From an uncultured Bacilli bacterium (GTDB lineage: Bacteria > Bacillota_I > Bacilli_A > RF39 > UBA660), in contig CANQRJ010000050.1 of the NCBI GenBank assembly GCA_947626215.1, positions 1 through 9,231 of the forward strand: DNA of 9,231 nucleotides, given 5' to 3'. Made by a program: the position numbers and the translations under genes. Shown piece after piece: positions 1 through 5,956 of the stretch (positions are counted from its first letter, which is position 1; each line of letters opens with the position of its first letter). Below the pieces are notes generated by a model, which saw only the letters and a program-made list of their open reading frames with translations, was not told where the DNA came from and made no database searches.

Positions 1-12
1 TACCAATTTTTT

Positions 13-69
13 GTTTCTTTTACTTTTAGACTTTATTTACTGACTTTCTGAGTTTCATTTACTTTTAGA
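13..69. repeat. Two direct copies of an 18-base repeat, 39-base period
   Basis: GTTTCTTTTACTTTTAGA at 13-30 recurs as GTTTCATTTACTTTTAGA at 52-69, matching at 17 of 18 positions, with 21 bases between. The hexamer GACTTT also occurs twice nearby (29-34 and 43-48). An earlier copy, if the period holds, would lie outside the window. The role is unknown: it could be a regulator site, the end of a longer repeat array, or chance in very AT-rich DNA. Confidence 0.5.
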
Positions 70-228
70 AGTCACCTTTTTATTTCCATTCAAAAATATA
101 AATTTATAGGAAATAAAAAAAGAAAATGTACTAAAAAAATGCCTTTTTAAGCTTTATTAAATTTTGTCAAAATTAAAGAGAATTACTTCAAAATTAAGAC
201 CCCAAAATAGCCTATTTTTTTTAAAGTG

Positions 229-252
229 GGTGCAAAAAGGTGTAAAAAGTGC
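229..252. repeat. 10-base tandem repeat GGTGYAAAAA
   Basis: GGTGCAAAAA (229-238) is followed directly by GGTGTAAAAA (239-248) and then by GTGC, so the unit recurs with a one-helical-turn period. It lies about 100 bases before the promoter at 355-363. Helical phasing is typical of sites for repeat-binding regulators, but no such protein is identified here. Confidence 0.4.
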
Positions 253-354
253 TATAACCAAGTAAATTAATTCATGAATAAGAACTCTTAGAAAACGAAA
301 TGACCAGGAATCACTATAATTAATTCTAAAAATCTTTCTTTTTTTCGACTTTCA

Positions 355-363
355 TGCTATACT
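355..363 (+). promoter_or_regulatory. Extended -10 promoter of the 388-1294 operon
   Basis: TGCTATACT combines a TATACT -10 hexamer (358-363, five of six consensus bases) with an upstream TG at the extended -10 position. The -35 position (about 335-340) reads TTTCTT and is poor, as is common when an extended -10 is present. Transcription would start near 370, just before the SD of the first gene. Confidence 0.5.
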
Positions 364-387
364 TTTTTTAGAATAAGGGTGAGTCTC

Positions 388-882
388 ATGATTCAGAATA
401 TAATGAACGACAATATTTTATATCTAAATGCCTGGATGAGTTATAATCCTTCTTTTAAAGACCACCTATTTATTAAAGATACAAAACTAATTTATAAAGA
501 AAATGAAGAAGAACAACAACTTGATATTTCTAAATTTTATTTACCAGAAATGTTATATAATGAAAATTTTCGAAAACAAATTAGTGAAGAACATGAGTTA
601 ACTAGTAAAGATTTATTTGACATTATTAAACTTTATGTAGAAACAGAAGAAATTCTTTTAAAAGAACAAATGGAACTCAGTTTATACCCTACTATCCTAT
701 CCGTTGAATATCGTAATAAGGAAAATCAAGAATTTTTAGTCATTACAGATAGTCAACATAAAAAATACCGTTATGATACAAAAGAACCTGAAAAAATCAT
801 TAATTTATATACGGATTTAAAGAATCAAAAAGGAAATGTGACTTTAAAAGAATTAGGGAGTGTGATAAATAATGGAAAGTAG
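388..882 (+). CDS. Hypothetical protein, first gene of a two-gene operon
   Basis: I do not recognise this 164-residue protein. It is soluble-looking, acidic and rich in Lys, Glu and Asn, with no signal peptide, membrane helix or obvious catalytic motif. The ATG at 388 (MIQNIMNDN) is preferred over the in-frame GTG at 379, because that GTG lies inside the SD-like GGGTGAG at 377-383. The PBP gene on the other strand has the same arrangement. The C-terminal part (from about residue 100) alternates short hydrophobic and charged stretches (SVEYRNKENQEFLVITDSQ), which suggests a small alpha/beta domain. The next gene overlaps the stop by 11 bases, so the two are probably translated together and may work together. 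No function can be assigned from sequence alone. Confidence 0.75.
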   Translation: MIQNIMNDNILYLNAWMSYNPSFKDHLFIKDTKLIYKENEEEQQLDISKFYLPEMLYNENFRKQISEEHELTSKDLFDIIKLYVETEEILLKEQMELSLYPTILSVEYRNKENQEFLVITDSQHKKYRYDTKEPEKIINLYTDLKNQKGNVTLKELGSVINNGK

Positions 883-1294
883 AAGCACATATAGACGCGC
901 GATGGAAAATCCTAATCCAACGGAAGAAGAAAAAAGACAAGTGTTAGAATTTCAAGAATATTTAAAATTAAAAAGAGAGCAAAATGATTATGCTCCTCCT
1001 ATATCTAATGAAATCGAAAGAGACTATAGGCATGAAATGGAGTATTTAAAATCTTTGCAAGAAATGAACCCCAATACTCATTATGAAGAAATTTTAAAAA
1101 AGGATCAAGAGATTTTAAATAAACCTTCTAAGCTAGAAATGAGAAACATTCAAATGCAAAAAGAAGAAGAATTATCTTTAAAAAGAACTTTAAGTCGAGA
1201 AAAAAAAGCCGGTTTTACGAATGCATCAATTTTAATATTTGTTGTACTCAATCTTGGTTTATTTTTAGCTACTTTATTACTACTTTATAAGTAG
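872..1294 (+). CDS. Hypothetical tail-anchored membrane protein
   Basis: This 140-residue protein is unrecognised. Residues 1-110 are highly charged and probably helical (EEEKRQVLEFQEYLKLKREQ, then Glu/Lys-rich stretches), consistent with coiled coil. One hydrophobic helix sits at about 117-138 and runs almost to the C-terminus. The basic stretch KRTLSREKKAG before it predicts a cytoplasmic N-terminal domain with the tail in the membrane. There is no signal peptide. The start overlaps the end of the upstream gene by 11 bases, with the SD-like GGGAGTGTGA in that gene's last codons. The last codons and the stop form part of the terminator hairpin. A plausible inference is that it tethers its operon partner, or another protein, to the membrane. 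Confidence 0.75.
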   Translation: MESRSTYRRAMENPNPTEEEKRQVLEFQEYLKLKREQNDYAPPISNEIERDYRHEMEYLKSLQEMNPNTHYEEILKKDQEILNKPSKLEMRNIQMQKEEELSLKRTLSREKKAGFTNASILIFVVLNLGLFLATLLLLYK

Positions 1295-1304
1295 TATTTT
1301 TTTT
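1278..1304 (+). terminator. Intrinsic terminator overlapping the end of the tail-anchored gene
   Basis: TACTACTT (1278-1285), loop TAT and AAGTAGTA (1289-1296) form a perfect 8-base-pair stem, followed directly by eight T (1297-1304). The stop codon (1292-1294) lies in the right arm, so the terminator is partly encoded in the gene. It separates the two-gene operon from spoVS. Confidence 0.8.
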
Positions 1305-1340
1305 CTTTCTTCATATATATTTTGTATGGAGGTTAAAAAA

Positions 1341-1601
1341 ATGGAAATATTAAAAGTTTCTTCGAAATCAAATCCAAGTAAAGTTGCTGGGGCGATCGCG
1401 AATATCTATCGTGAACAAAAAGAAGTCGAAATTCAAACGATTGGTGCCGGAAGTTTAAACCAAGCTATTAAAGCCGTCGCGATTGCTAGAGGTTTTGTAG
1501 CTCCTTCAGGAGATAATCTAATCGTAATTCCAGCATTTAACGACATTACAATTGATGGAGAAAATAAAACTGCAATGAAATTAATTGTTACAAACAAATA
1601 A
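1341..1601 (+). CDS. spoVS: Stage V sporulation protein S (SpoVS)
   Basis: The 86-residue product matches the SpoVS family in full and has the length I recall for the Bacillus subtilis protein. It starts MEILKVSSKSNPSKVAGAIA, and the conserved segments IGAGSLNQAIKAVAIARGFV and PSGDNLIVIPAF follow. SpoVS is a small Alba-like alpha/beta protein, probably nucleic-acid binding, that in Bacillus affects spore coat and late sporulation stages. It is also found in bacteria that do not sporulate. The ATG at 1341 is chosen over the in-frame ATG at 1326 because the strong SD GGAGGT (1328-1333) overlaps the latter and sits 7 bases before the former. The gene lies alone between two terminators. I see no convincing sigma-A or sigma-H promoter in the 36 bases before it, so its transcription is unresolved. 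Confidence 0.95.
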   Translation: MEILKVSSKSNPSKVAGAIANIYREQKEVEIQTIGAGSLNQAIKAVAIARGFVAPSGDNLIVIPAFNDITIDGENKTAMKLIVTNK

Positions 1602-1621
1602 AGAGCACTTTTGCTCTTTTT
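1600..1621. terminator. Bidirectional terminator between spoVS and the convergent operon
   Basis: AAAGAGCA (1600-1607), loop CTTT and TGCTCTTT (1612-1619) form a perfect 8-base-pair stem. A T run follows on the + strand, and TTTATTTGTTTG follows on the - strand. It overlaps the spoVS stop on one side and touches the stop of the opposing gene (1622-1620) on the other, so it can end transcription from both directions. Confidence 0.85.
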
Positions 1622-2273
1622 ATTTGATACTTCTTTTTAATTGAAGTTGTTCATTTTTTAATATACATTCTGTAGATTCTCTCATTTTTTCTAATTGATA
1701 GAAAAGTTCTTCTTCATTAAAATAACTTATTTGATGAGTGAAGGTATTCAGTCTAGAACTTTTTACATTTCCGTCTAAATCGATATAATAAAGTAAATAA
1801 TATTCGTTATTTGGTTCTACTTTATTTTCTAATAATTGATGTTTCATGAGTAAAAGTTTTTCACCCTCTATAATCTCTTCTTCGATTTTATCACAAGAAA
1901 CACTTAAAGATTTCCCTTTTACGACATCAAATAAATAAGATAATTCATCCAAAGTTATAATGGCTTTAGTAGATGAAACTTTATGATATTCATTACATGT
2001 TGAATTTGCATTCCACGTATCATTTTCATAACGATAATGCATGACTCTTTCATTACGGCGTTCATTCATTCTTTCAAGGAGTAGATCCTTCTCACCAAAA
2101 AAATCAAATTTCCAAATATGTTCAAATACTTTTGCTCTAGGATTTTTTAAATAAGCTAAAAATAAGTCTTCATTAGTAATCCATTTAAAACCAAATAACG
2201 GATTTTCTGAAATCGTTAAATCTTGATCTAAAAAAGTTATTTTTCTTTCTTTATAATGACTATAGTATTTCAT
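1620..2273 (-). CDS. Hypothetical protein, last gene of a three-gene operon
   Basis: This 217-residue protein is unrecognised. It looks soluble and carries no signal peptide or membrane helix. It is rich in Glu, Lys, Tyr and Asn, with several aromatic stretches (LFGFKWITNEDLFLAYL near residues 26-42, EHIWKFDFFGE near 50-60) and a Tyr-rich strand (NNEYYLLYYIDLDGN near 154-168). The frame is open back to 2312. However, the ATG at 2273 (MKYYSHYKERK) gives a 14-base overlap with the methyltransferase gene, which is more plausible than a 53-base overlap. No strong SD precedes it, so it is probably translated by coupling to the upstream gene. It ends at the shared terminator. Being the tail of a methyltransferase operon suggests, but does not show, a related role. 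Confidence 0.7.
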   Translation of the reverse strand: MKYYSHYKERKITFLDQDLTISENPLFGFKWITNEDLFLAYLKNPRAKVFEHIWKFDFFGEKDLLLERMNERRNERVMHYRYENDTWNANSTCNEYHKVSSTKAIITLDELSYLFDVVKGKSLSVSCDKIEEEIIEGEKLLLMKHQLLENKVEPNNEYYLLYYIDLDGNVKSSRLNTFTHQISYFNEEELFYQLEKMRESTECILKNEQLQLKRSIK

Positions 2274-3147
2274 CTTCTTGTGCCCCGCTTTCCCATCTCG
2301 CATAAATACCACAAGGCAAGAATAAATTACTATCTTTCATCGAAATTCCTAATTCATCGCTTGATATCAATCCCTTAAATTTCTTTTGAACCGTTAATTT
2401 TAAAATATTTTCTAAAACCACTTTAGATAGTCCTGTACTATAAGAATTGATTAAAAACAAAACAGGATTTTCACTTAATAATTCAGTACAATCTTGAACT
2501 AAGGAAAATAAATCTTTTTCAATATTCCAAACTTCGTTTTTACTTCCTCTTCCAAAACTAGGTGGATCCATTAAAATAATATCATATTTTCTTCCTCTTC
2601 TTATTTCTCTTTTTACAAATTTTACGACATCATCCACGATAAAACGAATCGGTTTTTCTTCTAAATGATTTTTTTTCACATTTTCTTTGGCCCATTCTAC
2701 CATTCCACGAGAAGAATCGACATGAGTGACTTCTCCTCCTTCTTTCAAAGCCGCGATGGAAGAAGCACCTGTATAGGCAAAAAGATTTAATACTTTTAAA
2801 GGTCGATGAGCATTTTTTATTTTGGCTCTTATATAATTCCAATTATAAGCTTGTTCAGGAAATAATCCTGTGTGTTTAAATCCCATTAATTTTAACTCAA
2901 AAGTAAGGTCTTTGTAATGTATGGGCCAACTACTTGGAACTTTTTTTTCAATTTTCCAAGAACCTCCCCCTTCTCTACTTCTTTCATAAGTGGCATCTTC
3001 ATTTTTCCATAACTCAGGATGTGTTTTTTCTTTCCATATAATCTGAGGGTCTGGCCTTACTAAACAAACTTGATTCCAAATTTCTAATTTTTTCCCATCA
3101 GCCATATCCAATATTTGGTATTCTTCGAAATCATTCACTCGTTTCAT
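2260..3147 (-). CDS. Class I SAM-dependent methyltransferase, COG1092/RlmI-like
   Basis: The 295-residue protein has a Rossmann-fold methyltransferase core. The SAM-binding motif is NLFAYTGASS (residues 121-130), with an acidic strand end VDSS at about 143-146. The DPPSF motif is at 194-198 inside YDIILMDPPSFGRG. The segment KHTGLFPEQ (91-99), just before the core, is typical of the COG1092/Methyltrans_SAM group that includes the 23S rRNA cytosine methyltransferases RlmI and RlmK. No N-terminal PUA domain is evident, unlike full-length RlmI, so the exact RNA target is not assignable. The start overlaps the upstream stop as ATGA, giving translational coupling with the membrane protein gene. 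The stop overlaps the next start. Family membership is confident; the modified base is inferred. Confidence 0.85.
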   Translation of the reverse strand: MKRVNDFEEYQILDMADGKKLEIWNQVCLVRPDPQIIWKEKTHPELWKNEDATYERSREGGGSWKIEKKVPSSWPIHYKDLTFELKLMGFKHTGLFPEQAYNWNYIRAKIKNAHRPLKVLNLFAYTGASSIAALKEGGEVTHVDSSRGMVEWAKENVKKNHLEEKPIRFIVDDVVKFVKREIRRGRKYDIILMDPPSFGRGSKNEVWNIEKDLFSLVQDCTELLSENPVLFLINSYSTGLSKVVLENILKLTVQKKFKGLISSDELGISMKDSNLFLPCGIYARWESGAQEDEIL

Positions 3148-3680
3148 TTTAATTTTCCTTTTGTAAGATTAAAGAATAAGGTTTCATAAAATTCAAATAC
3201 TCCAATAAAGAAAACATACATTCCAAAAAAGATAAATAAGACATCATTAGAATAATATAAATTTAAACTAAATAAAATACTTAATAATAAGAAGAAGACT
3301 AAACTTGCAATTTCAATAAGCCAAAATTTACTTTTTCGATCATGAAAATAATCGGCTTTTTTTAACTTTACAAAACAAGTACAAAGGGCAAAAAATAAAA
3401 TGACCATCGCGAAAGATTCTGGATTGGTGATAAAATCAAAGAAGAACAAAACAATTGCAAATATAAGACTTATCACTCCATTTAAAAGTGAAGTATAATC
3501 TTTTTTATCTTCCATAAATAATCCGCTTATACATTTCAAAATACCAAATAAAGCGAAGAATCCAAGAACAAAAAAGTTAAAATTCTCAAAACCAAACATT
3601 GGTGCACACATGAGTAATGAACCATAAAACACAAGAAGAATTCCCACGATAAAATGAATGACATTTTTTTCTTTTTTCAT
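3144..3680 (-). CDS. Six-helix membrane protein, HdeD/DUF308-like
   Basis: The 178-residue protein has six predicted membrane helices, at about 7-27, 35-55, 64-84, 89-105, 119-140 and 146-168, with short loops and a basic C-terminus (TKGKLK). The pattern of repeated G-rich hairpins (FIVGILLVFYG, VLGFFALFGILK, LNGVISLIFAIVL) and the length fit the HdeD/DUF308 family of small membrane proteins. In E. coli that family is linked to acid resistance, with no known enzymatic activity. The match is by pattern, not by a diagnostic motif. The ATG at 3680 has the SD AAAGGAAG (3694-3687). It is the first gene of its operon, behind a near-consensus promoter, and its TGA stop overlaps the methyltransferase start. 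The functional link to that enzyme is unknown. Confidence 0.75.
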   Translation of the reverse strand: MKKEKNVIHFIVGILLVFYGSLLMCAPMFGFENFNFFVLGFFALFGILKCISGLFMEDKKDYTSLLNGVISLIFAIVLFFFDFITNPESFAMVILFFALCTCFVKLKKADYFHDRKSKFWLIEIASLVFFLLLSILFSLNLYYSNDVLFIFFGMYVFFIGVFEFYETLFFNLTKGKLK

Positions 3681-3700
3681 AACACACTTCCTTTAACTAT

Positions 3701-3729
3701 ATTATAAAGGTTTTTGATTTTAGTGTAAA
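3701..3729 (-). promoter_or_regulatory. Near-consensus sigma-A promoter of the membrane protein/methyltransferase operon
   Basis: On the minus strand, TTTACA (3729-3724, five of six -35 bases) is followed after exactly 17 bases by a perfect TATAAT (3706-3701). The predicted start, near 3694, coincides with the first base of the SD, so the leader is very short. The promoter begins 13 bases after the PBP stop codon with no terminator between, so read-through from the PBP gene is also possible. Confidence 0.8.
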
Positions 3730-3741
3730 GAAAAAAAGAAA

Positions 3742-5631
3742 TTACAAAGGTAAATACTGAGTCATTTTAGAGCTAACATTTTTTGTAAAAGGATACGTAT
3801 AATTGGTAACATCTGTAATATAAGGAGCCACGACTACCATGCTATAGATAGGATTTTCTCTAGGATAATAAAAGACAACCGTAGAGTTAATAACAGGAGT
3901 ATCTACGACTCCATCCTGATTACTATCATAAAAAGTTTCACTTGTTCCAGTTTTTCCTACGGCATTCAATTCTTTTTTAACATAACTAGAGGCGGTTCCT
4001 CCATGAAAAACTTGATAAAGGCCTTCTGTGATTCGATCATAATATCCGGCATCTAAAGGAATTTGATTTAAAAATACATTTCCATCTTCCATTTTAAAAC
4101 GAAGAGCATATCGATTTCCATAATTAGAAATGGTATTTATATATTGAAGTAAACTAATAGGAGTATACGTGTCATATTGCCCGATTGCATAATTTAAAAG
4201 TAAATCTCCAGCAATTTTATTTCCCTTCATTCCTGTCTGTTCATTAGGATAATCAATTTCGGTTTTATTACCAAGTCCATAACTTGAAAAAATTGTTCTG
4301 TATTTATTAAAATCATCCTCAGTTACTTGAAAATCCATATTATATTTATAAGTTTGACCTGTTGTTTGAATAGCCGTGATAAATTGAAAATAATTGGAAG
4401 AAGTTTTTAAAGCCGTGATATCATCGACATATCCAAGTCTTGTATAAGAACATTTAGAAGGTTCACTGTAAAGTTTCACACAAGAGTCCAAGATTTTTTT
4501 ACCCACCGTAATTCCTCCATTTAAATACCCAACTGTACTACTAGCCCCCTTTACCACACTTCCCATTGCATAAGAAGAAGTAAAAGCCGTGATCGTAATA
4601 TCATTAAAATCTCCATTATCTAACCTTTGAAGTCCCACCAAAGCAAGAATTCCTCCTGTTTTAGGATTTCCCACCATTGCATAAGATTCTTTAAAATATT
4701 TAGTACTACTTTTCCCCTTAGCAAGATTCATTTCTTCTTTCATAATTTTTTCTAACTCCAATTGAATTTGAATATCTAAATTGAGTTTTAAATCGGCACC
4801 AGGACTTCCCTCTTCTAACAAACTTAACGTATTGTCAGAATTCACAATATATTGAGCTTTTTTTCCCTTTAATAAACTTTCATATTCTTTTTCTAAACCA
4901 CTCACACCTACAATGTCATTTCTTGCATACCCTTCTTCTAAAAAAGAATCCAAATCTTCCTTTGGAATACTTCCCACCGCGCCAAAAATACTTTTTAAAG
5001 TATCTTCATATGGATACACTCTTTTAGAACTAACAGAAACACTGATAGAAGGAATTTCTAAATCTAAAATGGTAGCTAAAAAATCATCCGAAACATCTGA
5101 AAACAAAATTTTATCTTGATAGCTATATCCTTCTTCCATTTTAGTAAATAAATAAACTATTTTTTGTTCCTCTTCGGAATAAGTAATATCACTTTCTAAA
5201 ATTCTTTCCCATTTTAAATTTTTGATGTCGTCATTTGTAAGTTTTCGCTCATCCCACAAAGTCCATTCTTCATCGGTAATTAAATCCTTCCCATTATTAT
5301 GACAAGCTAAAAAATAATTTTTCAAATTCGTTTCTGTTAAAGAAAAATCAAATGAAACATACTGGGATAATTCCTTAGCAATAGAAAGTTCATTTTCAAT
5401 CGTCTCATGAACCGGTTTATGATATACAATATTTAAAACACCAACATTATCCACTAAAACAACCCCATTACGATCCAATATTCTTCCTCTTGGCATGGAA
5501 TCTCCATAAACAATATTTTCTGTTTTTTCTTTAAGTAAATGAGTATAATATTCTTTATGATTCAAATTAATATCTAAAGTTACTGCCGAAAAAGTCAAAA
5601 AAACAATTCCTAAAAAAAGTTTCATTTTCAT
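3742..5631 (-). CDS. Class B penicillin-binding protein (peptidoglycan transpeptidase)
   Basis: This 629-residue protein cross-links peptidoglycan. Residues about 5-20 form an N-terminal membrane anchor, followed by the dimerisation-domain motif PRGRILDRNGVVL (47-59). The transpeptidase motifs are all present: SVVK (S358 nucleophile, K361), SSN (411-413) and KTGT (560-563). There is no glycosyltransferase domain and no C-terminal PASTA repeat, so it is a monofunctional class B enzyme that would depend on a partner SEDS glycosyltransferase. I cannot tell PBP2/PbpA (elongation) from a SpoVD- or PBP3-like enzyme, so no symbol is given. The ATG at 5631 is chosen because the in-frame GTG at 5640 lies within the SD-like GGGTGAG; the ATG at 5625 is an alternative. 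A DSNQDGVVD segment follows the KTGT motif. No clear promoter is visible in the 64 bases before it. Confidence 0.93.
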   Translation of the reverse strand: MKMKLFLGIVFLTFSAVTLDINLNHKEYYTHLLKEKTENIVYGDSMPRGRILDRNGVVLVDNVGVLNIVYHKPVHETIENELSIAKELSQYVSFDFSLTETNLKNYFLACHNNGKDLITDEEWTLWDERKLTNDDIKNLKWERILESDITYSEEEQKIVYLFTKMEEGYSYQDKILFSDVSDDFLATILDLEIPSISVSVSSKRVYPYEDTLKSIFGAVGSIPKEDLDSFLEEGYARNDIVGVSGLEKEYESLLKGKKAQYIVNSDNTLSLLEEGSPGADLKLNLDIQIQLELEKIMKEEMNLAKGKSSTKYFKESYAMVGNPKTGGILALVGLQRLDNGDFNDITITAFTSSYAMGSVVKGASSTVGYLNGGITVGKKILDSCVKLYSEPSKCSYTRLGYVDDITALKTSSNYFQFITAIQTTGQTYKYNMDFQVTEDDFNKYRTIFSSYGLGNKTEIDYPNEQTGMKGNKIAGDLLLNYAIGQYDTYTPISLLQYINTISNYGNRYALRFKMEDGNVFLNQIPLDAGYYDRITEGLYQVFHGGTASSYVKKELNAVGKTGTSETFYDSNQDGVVDTPVINSTVVFYYPRENPIYSMVVVAPYITDVTNYTYPFTKNVSSKMTQYLPL

Positions 5632-5695
5632 TTTTCTCACCCTTTTATAGTATTTATTTTTTTCATTTTTTCATACACTAGAAATAGGTGGTATT

Positions 5696-5956
5696 ATGTA
5701 TAATTTAGTAAAAAGATATATGGAAAATTTAACTCGTGAAGAAGTACAAAATTTTGCTATCAAAAACAATGTCATATTAAGTGAAGAAGAACTTGCATTC
5801 ACTTATGATTTTGTAAAAAAAAATTGGGAAATGATTTTTAGAAATCCCAACTTATTAAATCTAAATCGTTATAAAGATCGTTTTAGTGAAGAAAACTTTA
5901 CAAAAATTCAAAAATTAATTCAATTTTACTATCAAAAATACGGTTATTTATTGTAA
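5696..5956 (+). CDS. Small DUF2624/YqfT-like protein
   Basis: The 86-residue protein is predicted to be all helical, with no membrane segment. The pattern LTREEVQNFAIKNNVILSEE, followed by a Lys/Asn-rich stretch and a final helix (KIQKLIQFYYQKYG), resembles the DUF2624 family (B. subtilis YqfT), whose members have similar length and unknown function. As I recall, yqfT lies directly after nfo (yqfS) in Bacillus, so its position beside nfo here supports the match. Here, however, it faces nfo rather than following it. The start has an SD-like AGGTGG (5686-5691). Its last 13 bases overlap the nfo 3' end on the other strand, and no terminator separates the two. The family call is tentative; the gene itself is likely real. 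Confidence 0.6.
   Translation: MYNLVKRYMENLTREEVQNFAIKNNVILSEEELAFTYDFVKKNWEMIFRNPNLLNLNRYKDRFSEENFTKIQKLIQFYYQKYGYLL

Larger units (their letters stand above)
1..354. other. AT-rich non-coding region upstream of the first operon
   Basis: This stretch carries no open frame of useful length on either strand. It holds an 18-base near-perfect direct repeat (13-30 and 52-69) and a 10-base tandem repeat (229-248). It also holds a weak AT-only hairpin with a T run (204-222) and a perfect TATAAT at 315-320 that lacks a -35 box at a usable distance. I recognise no riboswitch, T-box or tRNA. The region is probably the spacer between an unseen upstream gene and the promoter at 355-363. Confidence 0.6.

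Noticed and set aside
13..69. Possible CRISPR repeat-spacer unit
   Set aside because: Only two 18-base copies with one 21-base spacer are visible, the repeat is low-complexity, and no cas gene is in the window.
204..222. Terminator-like hairpin AAAATA-GCC-TATTTT with a T run
   Set aside because: The stem is six A-T pairs only, with a 3-base loop, and is expected by chance in such AT-rich DNA.
315..320. Perfect TATAAT as a promoter
   Set aside because: No -35-like hexamer and no TG extension at a suitable distance; the extended -10 at 355-363 is better placed.
2274..2312. Upstream ATG start for the 217-residue hypothetical protein
   Set aside because: It would force a 53-base overlap with the methyltransferase gene, and residues read there are simply its other frame.
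2630..2842. 70-codon open frame on the minus strand
   Set aside because: It lies wholly inside the methyltransferase gene in another frame, and its Cys/Arg-rich translation has no family-like features.
4913..5119. 68-codon open frame on the plus strand
   Set aside because: It is antisense to the PBP coding region, with no SD and a low-complexity translation.
5632..5695. Divergent promoters between the PBP and the YqfT-like gene
   Set aside because: TATAAA (minus) and TACACT (plus) are present but neither has a recognisable -35 at 16-18 bases.
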